Positions 39,801 to 41,108 of a DNA stretch of 41,108 bases are shown in pieces. The notes under the pieces were generated by a model that saw only the letters and a list, made by a program, of their open reading frames with translations, was not told the origin of the DNA and made no database searches. Numbering within the stretch: the first letter of the stretch is position 1; every line of letters starts with the position of its first letter. This DNA is from Nitrosomonas sp. (GTDB taxonomy: Bacteria; Pseudomonadota; Gammaproteobacteria; Burkholderiales; Nitrosomonadaceae), in NCBI GenBank assembly GCA_021604405.1, contig BQJA01000022.1, forward strand, positions 1-41,108. The letters are read 5' to 3'. The translations under genes and the position numbers were made by a program.

Positions 39801-41108
39801 TCACCGAGCTGCTGGCGCGCAGTTACAGCCGTTTTGATGAAATCGGGCGCCAGTATCAGCAGGTAAACGATATCGATCTCAGTACCGATGAAAGCAAATT
39901 GCTGAATCCTGACGATGATAAGAATTCGGCTTATCTGACCGCTTTTGATGCGGGCTCCCGCGTAACGATGCGGTTCGATGCCAACGGCAATCCAACGTCT
40001 ATGGATTACGACGCGGCCAATCGCACCCTTACCATCACCGATGCGTTCGGCAATCAACAGATCAGCAGCTTTGATGCTAATTCCAATGTCGTGAGCACGA
40101 CCGAAATTGAAGTGCCGGGACCGGATGCGGCAGGCGTACAGGAAACCTACGTCACCACCTTTATCTACGACGAACTCAACCGCCGCACTGAACAGCATAT
40201 TCGCGGGCTAAATGGCAACAGTATCGACCATGCCTGGTTTTTTGCGTTCGATTCGCGTCATAACCAGCGTCTGGTGCAGGATGCAGAGAATAATTATTCA
40301 CTGACCGGTTTTGATGATCAAAGTCGGCAGACCGTCATGCAGCGTTTCGACGGCGACCCGCTAACTGCCACACCGGCTGAATTGCTGCGCTACGAATGGC
40401 GTTATGATAAAAACAGTAATACCATCGAAGAACAGGCGTTGTCTGATGTGAACAATCCGAACAGCCTTCAGATCACTTACCATGCTTTTGACGATCTCGA
40501 CCGTGTTATCCGCACTGTTTATCCCGATTCGGATGATCCGATTGATGGCCGTAACAACGGTCCCGATAGAATCTTTGACCGCATCGAGATGAAATATGAT
40601 GAAAATTCTAATCCCATCCAGGTGACCGATCAGCGCCGGGTGGTGTTCAATACCATTTTTGACCCTGGTAACCGTCCGACAGAACAAAATATTGACTTGC
40701 CGGATGAAGTACCTGGCACAACCAGGCAGACGTTCACCTACGATGCCCTCGACCGCACCACGAGCGCCAGTAACAATTACGCCAATATCGACCAACTGTT
40801 CGACGCTTTTTCACGCTTGATCATTGAAACGCAGTCGATTCGTCTTGATGGCGCTGGCTTTGATCAAGGCTGGGAACGCCCCATTCAGGTTGCCCATGTT
40901 TACGACAAACAGTCCAACCGTATTGCCTGTCAAATATTGGATGGTAATAATACAGACCTGGATGTCACCACTACCTTTGATGCGCTCAATCGCACCGGCA
41001 GCATCTCTGCCGCGTATTTCAACACAACAACGCATCCGATTGCCCGTTACGCCTACCTTGGTCCCAGGCGCGTACAGCAAAAAGTACTTGGCAATGGCGC
41101 GGCGCTCA
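36803..41108 (+). CDS. Giant YD-repeat (Rhs-like) protein, 3' end outside window
   Basis: The frame is open from ATG 36803 for 1435 codons to the last base. AAGGTGA lies 6 bases before the ATG. The first 130 residues carry a DADGDG calcium-loop-like motif (37-42); a cysteine cluster GICGCVTC follows at about 132-140, then an Rhs-core opening (GVELATGKLRQHIPINAFDT). From about residue 320 YD repeats dominate: FSYDEMGRIA, YQYDDRGNRIAHNA, WTYNSAGQVLSHTDPNGNIT, FIYDELNRRTEQ, FTYDALDRTTSAS. There is no signal peptide, PAAR or membrane helix in the visible part. The C-terminal tip, which would carry any toxin, is not in the window. Confidence 0.85.
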   Translation, partial: MKNSHNHQEFLRYRGDKILLMETVPERFGTGALVNVDADGDGVFEYQVSADEKGLYVLQFDAPALSLTRGNLLTGSFDMYVQSVDGLQKGETVTVNTLQISAVNPAVPLDRVTAEWFPSTDGLPVFEKSVPGICGCVTCAANDALAGSSSAVFSNSYTPSENGVELATGKLRQHIPINAFDTRQLGFDLSLHHTSLTDYNGAWGQGVSHSFGMMIVQTGDMAAQMITSDLRCYDIFTEDGSEWFLPAEFFSTLTLDSACHRWTLTHFSGTRMQFYQAALNCPGYLLNICDTNGNATNLCYDASGLLQWIKTDLDQMQRFSYGIDGILDNYTDHIGRQWNFEHDAQGRLTQIKQPVTEHVDIKAGQEITEQDLPDILVMKPRVWTFGYVDNAYPSHITSIMDPRGAMPESFSYDEMGRIAIVKINGKDVNYQYQPITGPVPIEKLETGNVITRVIDREGNITDYEIHGPAGGPIVDRGAFGLRRTVTFTETGKGNAPLRDDEPDYWEQRWLHDCDCLTPLVIVQPFSSKDSAGLDFDENGIPGNWPRNVYTFNCNRQVISHTYTDGTEAITKQSTYQTFSFGQNGQFSRLLSQTDPRAFDGNAIYSGLNFESTYQYDDRGNRIAHNAPTVTRGIDTPQIISETWTYNSAGQVLSHTDPNGNITTYAYYVGSSTGGDINSKGEFGGYLKSATQGADGSADPVTNLTTSYKVNPLGMITQKIDPEGFVYDTAYNDLQEIVAETEPPVTLRSSQQVRYQTRMIYDGAGNQVLKRRSNIDLDGSTPANDFIDSSMSFDAVNNLLSERVEVDENDANDLVTRYAYDGNDDLSVTQKPEGNRTFNIYDERRLLFKTFYGVAPGLQLTPIGPAPMPVITQPASGTGRLAVAGPLQPFPLLDKRRISLDLFMKKQISPFISFGYPLDKRAETLVRTAFVGLSIIEYDARLNLVRTRDGRGNFDDHFFDFYNRQVAYSDPNGNGWLREFDDASNVLTESRGAVSKTTGQITELLARSYSRFDEIGRQYQQVNDIDLSTDESKLLNPDDDKNSAYLTAFDAGSRVTMRFDANGNPTSMDYDAANRTLTITDAFGNQQISSFDANSNVVSTTEIEVPGPDAAGVQETYVTTFIYDELNRRTEQHIRGLNGNSIDHAWFFAFDSRHNQRLVQDAENNYSLTGFDDQSRQTVMQRFDGDPLTATPAELLRYEWRYDKNSNTIEEQALSDVNNPNSLQITYHAFDDLDRVIRTVYPDSDDPIDGRNNGPDRIFDRIEMKYDENSNPIQVTDQRRVVFNTIFDPGNRPTEQNIDLPDEVPGTTRQTFTYDALDRTTSASNNYANIDQLFDAFSRLIIETQSIRLDGAGFDQGWERPIQVAHVYDKQSNRIACQILDGNNTDLDVTTTFDALNRTGSISAAYFNTTTHPIARYAYLGPRRVQQKVLGNGAAL

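Noticed and set aside
37994..41080. Long minus-strand frames opposite the Rhs-like gene
   Set aside because: They mirror the codon pattern of the YD repeats; the + strand frame is open throughout with clear repeats, so these are antisense shadows.

Overview
The window looks like a chromosomal segment of a betaproteobacterium, most likely a Nitrosomonas-like member of the Nitrosomonadales. This rests on the housekeeping order (TPR protein, lolB, ispE, tRNA-Gln, prs, rplY, pth, ychF), the long two-domain L25 with an acidic tail, the isoaspartate methyltransferase-like gene next to tolC, and protein families I recall from ammonia oxidizers. No ammonia-oxidation gene is in view, so the genus is inferred.

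Layout. Bases 1-10795 are mostly conserved housekeeping genes on the + strand: the 3' part of a TPR gene, a decayed gene (1626-2844, minus), minCDE, lolB, ispE, tRNA-Gln(TTG), prs behind a possible 12-codon leader peptide, rplY, pth and ychF. From 10997 to 19856 come an RluF-like pseudouridine synthase, a rhodanese-domain protein, uppP, thiC with a TPP riboswitch, the methyltransferase-like gene, tolC, a CBS-domain protein, the RNase P RNA and glutathione reductase. From about 20100 the character changes to accessory DNA: a truncated outer-membrane transporter, a membrane coiled-coil protein, a sulfatase with several hairpins behind it, a frameshifted lipoprotein and an IS21 istB relic. Next is a catabolic block, putA - rocD - arginase (25953-31868), which forms a complete route from arginine and proline to glutamate with release of urea. 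Then come a secreted di-heme cytochrome c, a frameshifted REP-associated tyrosine transposase (RAYT) element with hairpin ends, a small secreted protein, a second and older RAYT relic, a decayed ECF sigma / ChrR-type cupin anti-sigma pair, and finally the first 1435 codons of a giant YD-repeat (Rhs-like) protein that runs off the end of the window.

How the parts work together. The left 20 kb covers cell division (MinCDE), envelope biogenesis (LolB, UppP, TolC), precursor supply (IspE, Prs, ThiC) and translation (L25, Pth, YchF, RluF-like). The right 20 kb is a turnover zone: at least six broken genes, traces of two transposon families, and cargo-type genes (sulfatase, cytochrome, Rhs-like). 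The strongest candidates for something new are the Rhs-like protein, which lacks a recognisable export signal and sits beside a dead ECF/ChrR pair; the putA-rocD-arginase unit in a probable ammonia oxidizer; the RoxA-like di-heme cytochrome; and the short leader peptide that ends two bases before prs. No database search was possible; family calls come from motifs read in the translations and from memory.
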